Of a DNA stretch of 36,718 nucleotides, positions 22,765-32,013 are shown piece after piece. Origin of the DNA: Lachnospiraceae bacterium. GTDB lineage: Bacteria > Bacillota > Clostridia > Lachnospirales > Lachnospiraceae. Both the position numbers and the translations under genes were made by a program. Within the stretch, counting starts at the first letter, position 1; every line of letters starts with the position of its first letter. The notes under the pieces were generated by a model. That model searched no databases and had not been told where the DNA came from. It saw nothing but the letters and a program-made list of their open reading frames with translations. The stretch covers positions 1 through 36,718 of the forward strand of contig JAFTFE010000078.1 of NCBI GenBank assembly GCA_017449765.1. The letters are read 5' to 3'.

Positions 22765-23835
22765 ATGACAGATAATGATTTGATTTTGGATGTTAAGGAT
22801 TTGTCCGTATCTTTTAAGTGTAAGAACGGCAAGATAAATGTTGTAAGAAATATCAGCTATCAGCTTAAGCGCGGAAGCGTACTTGCTATAGTGGGTGAAA
22901 GCGGAAGCGGTAAATCGGTTACAGTGAAATCCATTATGGGAATGCTTGATGATAACGCAGTCATAGATTCCGGCAGTATTAACTTTTATGACAGGGATGA
23001 GCAGTCGGGAGAAATAAAATCCACGGATATATTAAAGCTTAAGAAGAATCAGATTATACGTGAGATTAACGGAAAGAAGGCTGCGATGATATTTCAGGAT
23101 CCGCTTACAGTGCTTAATCCGACTATGACAATCGGTAATCAGATTATTGAAGGTATACGTGCACATAAGAAAATATCGAAGAAGGAAGCTTTAGACAAGG
23201 CAAGAGAGCTTCTTGATTATGTCGGTATCTGCGATGTGGATAAAAGACTTAAGCAGTATCCGCATCAGTTATCCGGAGGGATGAGGCAGAGGGTTGTCAT
23301 AGCTATAGCTCTTGCCCTGGATCCGGAGATACTTATATGTGATGAGCCTACTACAGCCTTGGATGTAACCGTTCAGGCAAAGATTGTAGAACTTATTCAG
23401 TCAATACAGAAGGAACGCAATCTGTCAGTTATATATATTACACACGATTTAGGAGTGGTTGCCAATATCGCAGATTATGTTGCGGTTATGTATGCGGGTA
23501 AGATAGTAGAATACGGAACCGCCTGTGAAGTGTTTTTAAAGCCTGCTAATCCATATACATGGGGACTTTTAATGTCAGTACCCGATATTGAATACAGAGA
23601 AGAATCACTTTATTCAATACCGGGTAACCCTCCCGATCTTACTGTTCCTGTCGTGGGTGATGCTTTTGCAATAAGAAATGAGTATGCTCTGGATGTTGAT
23701 TATGAGAAGGAGCCTCCTGAATACAGATTATCGGATACACATACAGTTCATAGCTGGTTATACGATAAGGCAGCACCTAAGATATCAATGCCTGATAAGC
23801 TTGCGGGACTGATTCAGAGAATGGAGGTGGCATAA
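22765..23835 (+). CDS. Oligopeptide ABC transporter ATP-binding protein, DppD/OppD family
   Basis: ATG 22765 sits 8 bases after AGGAGG (22751-22756) and gives 356 residues; a GTG at 22756 overlaps that site and is unlikely. Walker A is GESGSGKS, the Q-loop FQDPLTVLNP, the signature LSGGMRQR, Walker B ILICDEPTTALD and the H-loop YITHDLGVVA. The C-terminal extension includes NPYTWGLLMSVPD, a feature of peptide-transporter ATPases, but the extension lacks an obvious cysteine cluster. It powers uptake with the DppF/OppF-type partner encoded next; the two genes overlap by 1 base (TAATG). Confidence 0.93.
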   Translation: MTDNDLILDVKDLSVSFKCKNGKINVVRNISYQLKRGSVLAIVGESGSGKSVTVKSIMGMLDDNAVIDSGSINFYDRDEQSGEIKSTDILKLKKNQIIREINGKKAAMIFQDPLTVLNPTMTIGNQIIEGIRAHKKISKKEALDKARELLDYVGICDVDKRLKQYPHQLSGGMRQRVVIAIALALDPEILICDEPTTALDVTVQAKIVELIQSIQKERNLSVIYITHDLGVVANIADYVAVMYAGKIVEYGTACEVFLKPANPYTWGLLMSVPDIEYREESLYSIPGNPPDLTVPVVGDAFAIRNEYALDVDYEKEPPEYRLSDTHTVHSWLYDKAAPKISMPDKLAGLIQRMEVA

Positions 23836-24764
23836 TGCCTGATGACAAGGTCATACTTGAAGTCAGCGGATTAAAGCAATATTTTGGCAAAAAAAATAAC
23901 CGGATTAAGGCTGTTGATGATGTATCGTTTCATATAAATGAGGGTGAGGTTTACGGACTTGTAGGTGAGTCCGGAAGCGGTAAAACCACTATCGGAAGAA
24001 GTCTTATCAGAATTTATGAGACTACGGATGGAGAGGTCATCTTTAAGGGTAAGAGAATAAACCAGGCTTTATCAAAAGAAGTAAAAAAGGATCTGAACAG
24101 GAATATGCAGATGGTATTTCAGGATCCGGTATCAAGCTTAAATCCAAGCAAGAGAGTGTTCGACATTATAGCGCAGGGACTTGATATACATCATTTATAT
24201 GTGAATAAGGAAGAGAGAAAAGAAAAGGTATATAAGATAATGGGGGAAGTCGGATTATCTCCGGAGTATTCTTTAAGATATCCAAGACAATTCTCCGGAG
24301 GACAGAGACAACGTATAGCTATAGCGAGAGCACTCATTATGAATCCTGATTTTATTATAGCTGATGAGCCGATAAGCGCACTTGATGTATCCATACAGGC
24401 ACAGATTGTAAATCTATTTAAGGATATCCAGAAAAAGCGCGGGACTACAATACTTTTCATAGCACATGATCTGGCTATGGTGAAATACATATCCGACCGA
24501 ATCGGAGTAATGCATATGGGCAAGATTGTTGAGACAGGTACGACAGAGGAGATATTTAAAAGCCCGATTCATCCTTATACCAAAGCATTACTGTCGGCAC
24601 AACCAAAGCTTAATCCGAGGCTTAGGGGAAAGAACAAAAGAACAGAATTTGTATATGCAAAAAGCGGCATAGATTATAATGCCGGAGAAATGCAGTATCT
24701 GTCAGGCGAACATTTTGTGTTAGCCACAGATGAAGAGATAACGAAATGGACAAGCAATCGTTGA
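23835..24764 (+). CDS. Oligopeptide ABC transporter ATP-binding protein, DppF/OppF family
   Basis: The 309-residue protein is the second ATPase. The start ATG shares one base with the preceding stop (TAATG) and GGAGGTGG lies just upstream. LKQYFGKKNNRIKAVDDVSF is the family opening. Walker A is GESGSGKTT, the Q-loop FQDPVSSLNPSKR, the signature FSGGQRQR, Walker B FIIADEPISALD and the H-loop FIAHDLAMV. HPYTKALLSAQPK is the peptide-family C-terminal motif. It forms a heterodimer with the preceding ATPase beneath the two permeases. Confidence 0.93.
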   Translation: MPDDKVILEVSGLKQYFGKKNNRIKAVDDVSFHINEGEVYGLVGESGSGKTTIGRSLIRIYETTDGEVIFKGKRINQALSKEVKKDLNRNMQMVFQDPVSSLNPSKRVFDIIAQGLDIHHLYVNKEERKEKVYKIMGEVGLSPEYSLRYPRQFSGGQRQRIAIARALIMNPDFIIADEPISALDVSIQAQIVNLFKDIQKKRGTTILFIAHDLAMVKYISDRIGVMHMGKIVETGTTEEIFKSPIHPYTKALLSAQPKLNPRLRGKNKRTEFVYAKSGIDYNAGEMQYLSGEHFVLATDEEITKWTSNR

Positions 24765-24812
24765 TTAAAAATCAGCATAAGTTTGTACAAATATAAAATA
24801 TGAGGTGATAAA

Positions 24813-26486
24813 ATGAGAAAGAATTTTATTAAAAAATTATCCGTCGCCACTGTAATTGCAGCTACGTTACTTACAGGCTGCGGTAAAGGCTCGGATGTAA
24901 ACGACAATAATTCAAAGGATGCCGGTAATGCATCATCAGTATCATCAGATTCAGAAAGTACTACTGACGGTGGACGAAGCATTAATGTAGGTCTTTCTGC
25001 TGATGTAGCAACTCTTGACAACAATATTGCCGATGTGCCGGGGGATTTGCTTGTAATTAATACAATGCAGGATTCTCTGTATGGCAGAATGGCAGATGGA
25101 ACGGTAGACCTTCAGCTTGCGGAAAGTGTGGATATAAGTGATGACAAGCTTACTTATACATTTCATTTAAGAGATGCAAAATACTCTAATGGTGAAACTA
25201 TTGAAGCAGAGGATTTTGTATATAGCTGGAAGAGACTTGTAAATCCTGATACGGGTTCTGAATATGCATGGCTTGCAGGTGCTGCGGGTATTGCAAATGC
25301 TGATGAAATTGCCTACGCAGGCGGTGATATAGATACGCTTGGTGTAGAAGCAGTTGATGCTAAAACGCTTGTTGTAACGCTAAGTGTTGAAACTCCGTAT
25401 TTTAAGTATATTGTAGCTACACCGACATTTGCTCCTATAGATGAGGATTTTGGAGAAGCACAGGGAGACCAGTACGGACTTTCTAAGGATAACATTATAA
25501 GCAGTGGACCATTTGTGGTTGATGAATGGGTAGTAGGAGGTTCTGAGATTAAATTAAAGAAAAACGAGAACTACTGGGATGCTGATAATATCCAGCCGAA
25601 TGCTCTTGTATTTCAAACTGTAGCCGATTCGCAGGCAGGAGTTCTTGCTTATGATTCAGGTACATTGGATGTTGTAGAACTTTCAGGTGAGCAACTGTCA
25701 CAGTATGTAGATGACCCTGCTCTTGATGTACAGAAATGGCCGGCAAGTAATTACCTGTATATAAATCACACGAATGAATATCTTGCAAATAAGGACTTCA
25801 GACTTGCTATAAACTACGCAGTTAATAAAGATGAAATTGTTGACAATATCTTAAAGAATGGTTCAATAGCTGTTGATTATTTCATACCTGATGATTTTTC
25901 GCCGGATGATAATGGAACTCCATACCATCAGACAGTATCTTTAGACTATATTGGATATGATTTGGACAAAGCAGCAGAATATTGGGAGAAGGCTAAGGAA
26001 GAATTAGGTGCTGACAGCTTTACCCTTGAATATCTGTATGATGACAGAGAGGTGCAGAAGAATATCGCACAGTATCTTAAGTCAACTTTGGAAAGTGCGC
26101 TTCCGGGACTCGAGCTTGAGCTTCGTGAGGTTCCTTACAGTGCATGCTGGGATGAGCAGAAGGCAGGTAACTTTGACCTTACGGTAAGTATGTGGGGAGC
26201 TGATTATATTGATCCATCAGTATTCTTTGATATCTTATTAAGTGATAGTGAGTACAATCTTGGAAGATGGAACAGTTCAGAATATGATGCGATAATTGCA
26301 GATGCAAATAATAATAAATCGGATTATACTAAGAGATTTCAGATTTATAATGATGCAGAGCAGCTTATTATAGATGAGGTTGGTCTTATCCCTGTGTATC
26401 AGGTAAGTCAGTCATCGCTCATCAGACCGGGCATACATGTGCCGTTTAATTCAATATATCTGTATCGTTTTGCTACCTTTGATTAA
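24813..26486 (+). CDS. Substrate-binding lipoprotein, family 5 (OppA/DppA-like)
   Basis: The 557-residue protein has a lipoprotein signal: a basic start, a hydrophobic stretch and the lipobox LLTGC with Cys23 as lipidation site. A Ser/Asp/Asn-rich linker (about 27-52) follows. The mature domain shows the solute-binding family 5 pattern: NTMQDSLYGRMADGTVDLQLAES, YTFHLRDAKYSNGETIEAEDFVYSWKRL, and further on NKDFRLAINYAVNKDEIVDN and the end region SMWGADYIDPSVFFD. Family members bind oligopeptides, nickel or sugars; the surrounding permease and ATPase types point to peptides or modified amino acids. It lies outside the membrane and delivers substrate to the importer. Confidence 0.93.
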   Translation: MRKNFIKKLSVATVIAATLLTGCGKGSDVNDNNSKDAGNASSVSSDSESTTDGGRSINVGLSADVATLDNNIADVPGDLLVINTMQDSLYGRMADGTVDLQLAESVDISDDKLTYTFHLRDAKYSNGETIEAEDFVYSWKRLVNPDTGSEYAWLAGAAGIANADEIAYAGGDIDTLGVEAVDAKTLVVTLSVETPYFKYIVATPTFAPIDEDFGEAQGDQYGLSKDNIISSGPFVVDEWVVGGSEIKLKKNENYWDADNIQPNALVFQTVADSQAGVLAYDSGTLDVVELSGEQLSQYVDDPALDVQKWPASNYLYINHTNEYLANKDFRLAINYAVNKDEIVDNILKNGSIAVDYFIPDDFSPDDNGTPYHQTVSLDYIGYDLDKAAEYWEKAKEELGADSFTLEYLYDDREVQKNIAQYLKSTLESALPGLELELREVPYSACWDEQKAGNFDLTVSMWGADYIDPSVFFDILLSDSEYNLGRWNSSEYDAIIADANNNKSDYTKRFQIYNDAEQLIIDEVGLIPVYQVSQSSLIRPGIHVPFNSIYLYRFATFD

Positions 26487-26497
26487 TCGGAGGAAAT

Positions 26498-28135
26498 ATG
26501 TCAAATAAGTATATTGTGAAGGGAAAAGTTTATACAGGTCATGACAATGATATACTAAGTTATGCAGACGCTTTTTTCGTGAAAAACGGAGTAATTGGTC
26601 ATGTAGGCTCTTTTGATGAGGTTAAGGCTTATGATAAGTTAGACGGAAATGGTTTAGCAAAGATATTGGACTTTGGGGACAGCTTTATATCTCCCGGGTT
26701 TACGGACGGACACGCCCATATATCCTTTGCGAAAACGCTTGTTGGTGGTATAGAGCTTGCTTCAGGAAAAAGTATAGAGGATTATATCGGACTTATGAGA
26801 CAGTTCAAGGAGAAGCATCCCGAGCTTACATTCGTAAGAGGTCAGGGATATTCACCGAATGTTTTTCCTGAGACGGGACCGACGAAGGAGATTATAGATG
26901 AGGTTTATCCGGACATTCCGGTAGTTCTTCAGAGCGACGGACTTCATGAATCCTGGGTCAACAGTGCGTTCTTAAAATATGCAGGAATAAATGCGGATAC
27001 ACCTGATGTAGCGAATGGAACTATCGTAAGAGATGAAACAGGTGAGCCGACAGGTTCATTCTTAGAGGAAGCTACAGATATAGTTATGGAGCATTGCCCG
27101 GAAGCAACTGTTGAGCAGTATAAGAAAGCTATAATTTATTTTCAGGAGAAGGTGCTGCCGTATGGAACGATTAATGTATTCGAGCCTATAATAAATGATG
27201 AAGTGGTTGTAAAAGCATATAAGGAGCTCATTGATGAAGGCAGGCTTAAGCTTAAGGTACGTGCAGGCTATAAGCTTAATCAGGAAGATGATGTGGATGA
27301 AGCTTTGCTGAAAATTAAATCGCTAAATAGTATTATTGAGGATGAGCGCTTTGAGATTAATGCAGTTAAGCTTTTTATGGATGGAGTGGTGGAGAATCAT
27401 ACAGCATTTCTGCTTGAACCCTATCTTGATATTCCTGATTTTGTCGGTGATGCACTCTGGGAGCAGGAGCCTCTTAATGAAGCAGTGCTTAAGATACTGG
27501 ACGCAGGATACGCAATTCATACCCATGCCATAGGGGACGGGGGTGTGGAGCGAATTTTGCAGGCTTTTGAGTATGCCGTACCTAAGACGAAGAATAAGGA
27601 GTTGAGAAATGTAATAACTCATCTTCAGGTTGTTGATCCGTCACATTACGAGAGGATGGCTAAGCTTAATATAATAGGGGTAGTAAATACTTTCTGGCAT
27701 TTTAAGACACATTCGTATTATTTTACAAGAGAGCTCCCTTGGCTTGGTCATGAGAGGGTAGATATAGAGTATCCGCTCAGGTCATTGTTCGATGCCGGTG
27801 TATTATTGTCGCAGGCAAGTGACTGGCCGGTATCAGAGCCGCCGGAAGCTTTGCACGGACTTGAGATAGGGCTTACAAGGAAGGCACCCGGCTCGCCGGA
27901 TGACAGTCCTCTTAATGAAAATGAGGCTATGAACATAGCTGATATGTACGATGTGATAACAAAGAATGGTGCGTATCAGCTTGGAACAGAGGATGAAAAC
28001 GGCACTCTCGAGATTGGAAAAAAGGCAGATTTTGTCGTGCTTGACAATAATCCTTTTGAAACAGATGTGTATGATATTCATGCAATAAAAGTAAATAATG
28101 TTTTTATCGACGGAGAGGAAGTATACCGTCGATGA
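26498..28135 (+). CDS. YtcJ-type amidohydrolase (amidohydrolase_3 family)
   Basis: The 545-residue cytoplasmic protein is a metal-dependent amidohydrolase. The N-terminal beta-sandwich is followed by GFTDGHAHIS with the metal-binding H72-x-H74. Later metal ligands are visible in HTHAIGDGGVERIL and NVITHLQVVD, and the C-terminal Asp is in QASDWPVSEPPEALHGLEIG. The final part, GTLEIGKKADFVVLDNNPF, is the family ending. Characterised relatives hydrolyse amide or N-acyl bonds, including N-formyl or N-acyl amino acids; the substrate here is not known. CGGAGG precedes the ATG. Its place directly after the binding protein suggests it acts on the imported compound. Confidence 0.88.
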   Translation: MSNKYIVKGKVYTGHDNDILSYADAFFVKNGVIGHVGSFDEVKAYDKLDGNGLAKILDFGDSFISPGFTDGHAHISFAKTLVGGIELASGKSIEDYIGLMRQFKEKHPELTFVRGQGYSPNVFPETGPTKEIIDEVYPDIPVVLQSDGLHESWVNSAFLKYAGINADTPDVANGTIVRDETGEPTGSFLEEATDIVMEHCPEATVEQYKKAIIYFQEKVLPYGTINVFEPIINDEVVVKAYKELIDEGRLKLKVRAGYKLNQEDDVDEALLKIKSLNSIIEDERFEINAVKLFMDGVVENHTAFLLEPYLDIPDFVGDALWEQEPLNEAVLKILDAGYAIHTHAIGDGGVERILQAFEYAVPKTKNKELRNVITHLQVVDPSHYERMAKLNIIGVVNTFWHFKTHSYYFTRELPWLGHERVDIEYPLRSLFDAGVLLSQASDWPVSEPPEALHGLEIGLTRKAPGSPDDSPLNENEAMNIADMYDVITKNGAYQLGTEDENGTLEIGKKADFVVLDNNPFETDVYDIHAIKVNNVFIDGEEVYRR

Positions 28136-28151
28136 AATACGCATAAATTAT

Positions 28152-28186
28152 ATTACCGTTCATGCTGTAATTGCATGGACGGTAAT
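28152..28186 (+). repeat. 14-bp hairpin between the amidohydrolase and PLP-enzyme genes
   Basis: ATTACCGTTCATGC (28152-28165) pairs with GCATGGACGGTAAT (28173-28186) with one wobble around a 7-base loop. No T run follows, so it probably does not end transcription. An mRNA-processing or stability role, or partial termination, is possible. Confidence 0.65.
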
Positions 28187-28209
28187 GGCATATTCAAGGA
28201 GGGTAAATA

Positions 28210-29232
28210 ATGAGTGAGATTTGGGAACGCAGATTAGAGGAATTAAATAAAAATAAGCTATCATTGGCTATACTTCCGACGCCGATTCAGAAGCTTAATA
28301 AATTATCTGAAGAATTAGGAGTAAATCTATGGCTTAAAAGAGATGATCTGACGGGCATTGAGACGGCGGGAAATAAAATCAGGAAGCTTGAATATACGGC
28401 TGCTAAGGCTCTGTCAGAGGGAGCTAAGGTGCTTATTACCTGTGGAGGTATACAGTCAAATCATTGCCGCGCGACGGCGGCGGTTGCGGCACGTATAGGA
28501 ATAAGTTCACATCTTGTATTAAGGACAGATGAGGCGTCTCCTTTAGAAGGAAATTATCTGCTTGATAAGATACTCGGAGCAGAGATTACGTTTGTAACAA
28601 GAAGACAATATGCGACGGAGCGTAATGAAATAATGGCAGGTATAGCGGCAGATTATGAAAAACAGGGAATAAAGGCTTATGTTATACCGGAGGGTGCCTC
28701 TGACGGAGTCGGAAACTTAGGTTATATAAATGCGGTTAAGGAAATAACAGAACAGGAAAAGCAGCTTGGTATTAATTTTAATGCCATAGTCAGTGCAGTG
28801 GGTTCAGGTGGAACTTACAGCGGACTTTATCTTGGCAGAAAGCTTTATGCGCCCGATAAGGAAGTGATAAGCTTCAATGTATGTGATGATGAGGCATATT
28901 TCCTTGATGTGTGCAGCAGGATATCGCAGGATACAGTCGAAACCCTGGGGCTTCCGATAGAAGTCAGTAAAGATGATATGTGTATAATCGACGGATATAA
29001 AGGTATTGCCTATGCGGTTTCTACGGATGAGGAACTTGCATTCATAGCAGAGGTGGCGCGCAAAGAGGGCGTTATACTCGATCCTGTATATACAGGTAAG
29101 GCTTTTTACGGATTATATCAGGAGCTTAAGAAAGGTAATCTTAAGGAATACGAGAATATATTATTTATTCATACAGGCGGATTATACGGTTTGTTTCCTA
29201 AACAGGAGCAGTTTGCGAAAATTTTGCTTTAA
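28210..29232 (+). CDS. PLP-dependent D-cysteine desulfhydrase / ACC deaminase family enzyme
   Basis: The 340-residue protein is a fold-type II PLP enzyme. LPTPIQKLNKLSEELGVNLW and LKRDDLTGIETAGNKIRKLE mark the family, with Lys56 in GNKIRKLE as the PLP Schiff-base lysine. ITCGGIQSNHCRATAAVAAR includes the S-N-H substrate block, VSAVGSGGTYSGL is the phosphate-binding loop, and LDPVYTGKAFYGL and FIHTGGLYGLFP close the active site. Members split D-cysteine to pyruvate, H2S and ammonia, or deaminate D-serine or 1-aminocyclopropane-1-carboxylate; sequence alone does not separate these reliably. AAGGAGG lies before the ATG. It ends the operon that starts with the serine dehydratase-like gene. Confidence 0.86.
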   Translation: MSEIWERRLEELNKNKLSLAILPTPIQKLNKLSEELGVNLWLKRDDLTGIETAGNKIRKLEYTAAKALSEGAKVLITCGGIQSNHCRATAAVAARIGISSHLVLRTDEASPLEGNYLLDKILGAEITFVTRRQYATERNEIMAGIAADYEKQGIKAYVIPEGASDGVGNLGYINAVKEITEQEKQLGINFNAIVSAVGSGGTYSGLYLGRKLYAPDKEVISFNVCDDEAYFLDVCSRISQDTVETLGLPIEVSKDDMCIIDGYKGIAYAVSTDEELAFIAEVARKEGVILDPVYTGKAFYGLYQELKKGNLKEYENILFIHTGGLYGLFPKQEQFAKILL

Positions 29233-29248
29233 GTTTTTTGACTTAGGT

Positions 29249-29284
29249 ATTGTATTCAAAATATGGGTTGTGCTAAAATACAAT
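29249..29284 (+). promoter_or_regulatory. Promoter of pgi bracketed by an 8-bp dyad
   Basis: TTGTAT (29250-29255) and TAAAAT (29274-29279) are 18 bases apart, with TGC before the -10 (extended type). The inverted pair ATTGTATT (29249-29256) / AATACAAT (29277-29284) covers both boxes, so a repressor could occlude them. It may also be a chance AT-rich dyad. Confidence 0.5.
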
Positions 29285-29324
29285 TTAGTTGTTTTAGAAA
29301 TAAAAAAGATAAGGAGATATATTT

Positions 29325-30677
29325 ATGGCAAAGACAGTTAAATTTGATTTTAGCAACACAGAATTCAAGGCTTCCAAAGATGATGTCGCAGCTATGAGCG
29401 AGAGAGTAAAAGCTGCCAAGAAGACACTTCTTGAGAAGACCGGTGAGGGTAATGATTTTCTTGGATGGATTGACCTTCCTGTAGACTATGACAAGGAAGA
29501 GTTTGACAGAATCAAGAAGGCGGCTGATAAGATTAAGAGTGATTCTGACGTGCTTATCGTAATAGGTATCGGCGGCTCATATCTTGGCGCGAGAGCTGCT
29601 ATCGAGTCACTTCGTCACTCCTTTTACAATTCAGTAACAAAGGAGGTTCGCAAGACTCCTGAGATTTACTATTGCGGTAACAATATTAGCAGTACATATC
29701 TTGCACATCTTATGGATGCAGTGGCAGATAAGGATTTCTCAGTAAATGTTATCTCAAAGTCAGGTACGACTACCGAGCCGGCTATAGCATTCCGAATCTT
29801 CAAGAAGAAGCTTGAAGCAAAATACGGCAAGGAAGAGGCTGCAAAGAGAATATATGCAACTACTGATAAGGCTAAGGGAGCGCTTAAGACTCTTGCTACA
29901 GAAGAAGGCTACGAGACATTTGTAGTACCTGATGATGTAGGAGGACGTTTCTCGGTTCTTACTGCTGTAGGTTTACTTCCGATAGCTGTAAGCGGAGCTG
30001 ATATAGACAAGCTTATGCAGGGTGCTGCTAATGCGAGAGAATACTGTATAAATGATGATTTCGACAATAATGATGCCATGAAGTATGCTGCAGTAAGAAA
30101 TGTACTTCATGAGAAGGGTCTCGGTATGGAAATTCTTGCTAACTACGAGCCTGCACTTCACTATGTATCAGAGTGGTGGAAGCAGCTCTATGGCGAGAGC
30201 GAGGGTAAGGATGGCAAGGGTATATTCCCAACTGCAGTTGATTTGACTACTGACCTTCATTCACTCGGACAGTTCATACAGGAGGGTACTCAGAATCATT
30301 ACGAGACTGTAATAAATGTTCTCAATCCTAAGGAGACTGTTGTTATGGAAGAGGAGCCTGTAGACCTTGACGGACTCAATTACTTAACAGGTCAGACGGT
30401 TGACTTCGTTAATAAGTGTGCTATGAACGGTACAATCCTTGCTCATGTTGACGGAGGCATTCCTAATATCAGAATTGACATTGACAAGATAGATGAGACA
30501 ACTCTCGGAGAGCTTTTCTATGTGTTCGAGTTTGCCTGTGGCATAAGCGGATACGTGCTCGGAGTTAATCCTTTTAACCAGCCGGGTGTAGAAAGCTACA
30601 AGAAGAACATGTTTGCGCTTCTTGGCAAACCTGGTAATGAAGAAAGAAGAGCAGAGCTTCTTGCGAGACTTAAATAA
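29325..30677 (+). CDS. pgi: Glucose-6-phosphate isomerase
   Basis: The 450-residue protein interconverts glucose 6-phosphate and fructose 6-phosphate in glycolysis. Diagnostic blocks are [38 protein letters not shown] (phosphate binding), [20 protein letters not shown] (catalytic region), [18 protein letters not shown] and the C-terminal [13 protein letters not shown] with the conserved Lys. The length of about 450 is that of the compact Gram-positive form rather than the 550-residue proteobacterial one. AAGGAG lies 9 bases upstream of the ATG. It has its own promoter, and the downstream secreted-protein gene starts 29 bases after its stop with no terminator between them, so the two may be co-transcribed. 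Confidence 0.97.
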   Translation: MAKTVKFDFSNTEFKASKDDVAAMSERVKAAKKTLLEKTGEGNDFLGWIDLPVDYDKEEFDRIKKAADKIKSDSDVLIVIGIGGSYLGARAAIESLRHSFYNSVTKEVRKTPEIYYCGNNISSTYLAHLMDAVADKDFSVNVISKSGTTTEPAIAFRIFKKKLEAKYGKEEAAKRIYATTDKAKGALKTLATEEGYETFVVPDDVGGRFSVLTAVGLLPIAVSGADIDKLMQGAANAREYCINDDFDNNDAMKYAAVRNVLHEKGLGMEILANYEPALHYVSEWWKQLYGESEGKDGKGIFPTAVDLTTDLHSLGQFIQEGTQNHYETVINVLNPKETVVMEEEPVDLDGLNYLTGQTVDFVNKCAMNGTILAHVDGGIPNIRIDIDKIDETTLGELFYVFEFACGISGYVLGVNPFNQPGVESYKKNMFALLGKPGNEERRAELLARLK

Positions 30678-30706
30678 TTATTTAGAGAATGTGGAGGGAG
30701 AATATT

Positions 30707-31921
30707 ATGAAGCTTTTTAAGAAAGTGGCTATGATTTTAAGTATAGCTTTGCTTATTGTTGGCAGCGGCTATCAGGGGGTAAATGCCTATGCTGAAGAAT
30801 CAACGGGAGGTCCTGTTAAAATCACATATTATGATGCTGAAAAAAATGTTGAGTTCTTTTATACGTATCAGTATGATTCTGCCGGAAGAGAAATACAAGA
30901 AACATTTTATAACTCAACCGGTGTAGCAAACAGTTATACTCAATCATCGTATGGCAGCGATGGTAATATAATTAAAGAAGTATATTACAATGCTGCAGGT
31001 ACTCAAACTTCAGCTATGGTATATGAATATGATGAAAAAGGAAATCTTGTTAAGCTTATCAGTTATGAAGGAGAGGACTTTATTTCCCGTACTTTCATAT
31101 ACGAATATGATGAAGAAGGAAAAAATACAAAAATGTTGTCTTATGGTGAAGACGGGGAGTTGTTAGGGTATTTTACATATGAAATAAACGGAAATAAGAC
31201 AACCGAGACACAATATAATGCTGACGGAGAACTTGCAGGTGACACCACAGTTTATGAATATGATGAAAATGGACTTCTTATGAAGACAACAGTATCAGAT
31301 TTCAGAGGAAATACTGAGTATATTACCGAAAACGAATATGATGACGACGGCAACCTTATAAAATGGACAAGTTCTGATGTCGATGGAAATATTTTCGTGT
31401 ACGATATATATGAATATGATGAAAACGGAAATATGATAATGGATACAACTTATGATTCGGAAGAATATGTGACTGAATATGTGAGTTATGAATATAAGAA
31501 TAATTCAGATTATGACTCCATGTATCGTCTCTACAATCCTAACTCGGGCGAGCATTTCTATACGGCAAATGCATCAGAGAGGGATAATCTTGCATTGTTA
31601 GGCTGGAAGTATGAAGGAGTGGCCTGGGATGCACCGGAGACCTCAGATACACCTGTATATCGTCTTTATAATCCGAATGCCGGCGACCATCATTATACAA
31701 CAAGCAAATCAGAAAAAGATACTCTTGTAAGCCTTGGATGGAAGGATGAAGGTATCGGATGGTATTCAACCGGAAGTGACGGACAGGCACTTTTCAGATT
31801 GTATAATCCTAATGCAACAGGCGCAGGTTCACATCATTACACAACTAATGCAGATGAACGAGACACTCTCGTGGGCATAGGTTGGAGAGATGAAGGCATC
31901 GCCTGGTATGGCGGTAAGTAA
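30707..31921 (+). CDS. Secreted protein with YD-type repeats and three DUF5648-like repeats
   Basis: ATG 30707 follows GGAGGGAG (30692-30699); 404 residues. The N-terminus is a signal peptide (basic MKLFKK, hydrophobic core, likely cleavage near VNAYA-EE). Residues about 40-275 hold about nine YD/RHS-like repeats of the form YEYDENGN/L followed by a beta strand. Residues about 277-404 hold three copies of a 40-45-residue repeat: MYRLYNPNSGEHFYTANASE, VYRLYNPNAGDHHYTTSKSE and LFRLYNPNATGAGSHHYTTN, each ending LGW/IGW-K/RDEGIAW-like. The latter is the DUF5648 pattern found in surface proteins and peptidoglycan hydrolases of Clostridia. No catalytic domain or sorting signal is present. It is probably a cell-surface or secreted binding protein of unknown ligand. 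Confidence 0.82.
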   Translation: MKLFKKVAMILSIALLIVGSGYQGVNAYAEESTGGPVKITYYDAEKNVEFFYTYQYDSAGREIQETFYNSTGVANSYTQSSYGSDGNIIKEVYYNAAGTQTSAMVYEYDEKGNLVKLISYEGEDFISRTFIYEYDEEGKNTKMLSYGEDGELLGYFTYEINGNKTTETQYNADGELAGDTTVYEYDENGLLMKTTVSDFRGNTEYITENEYDDDGNLIKWTSSDVDGNIFVYDIYEYDENGNMIMDTTYDSEEYVTEYVSYEYKNNSDYDSMYRLYNPNSGEHFYTANASERDNLALLGWKYEGVAWDAPETSDTPVYRLYNPNAGDHHYTTSKSEKDTLVSLGWKDEGIGWYSTGSDGQALFRLYNPNATGAGSHHYTTNADERDTLVGIGWRDEGIAWYGGK

Positions 31922-31932
31922 GTTTTAATTTC

Positions 31933-32007
31933 AAAATATGTCCCAAGGGACGGGGAAGGGGCGAAAAATCTTTTTCGCCCCTTCCCCGTCCCCTGGGACA
32001 TATTTTT
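31933..32007. terminator. Long REP-like hairpin, bidirectional terminator
   Basis: The 36-base arms at 31933-31968 and 31971-32006 pair with a single mismatch. The inner part is very GC-rich (GGGACGGGGAAGGGGCG) within AT-rich surroundings, and T runs follow on both strands. It sits between the convergent secreted-protein gene and the minus-strand cyclophilin gene, where a two-way terminator is needed. The GC-rich composition and near-perfect symmetry suggest origin from a dispersed REP/MITE-like repeat. Confidence 0.85.
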
Positions 32008-32013
32008 GTGATT

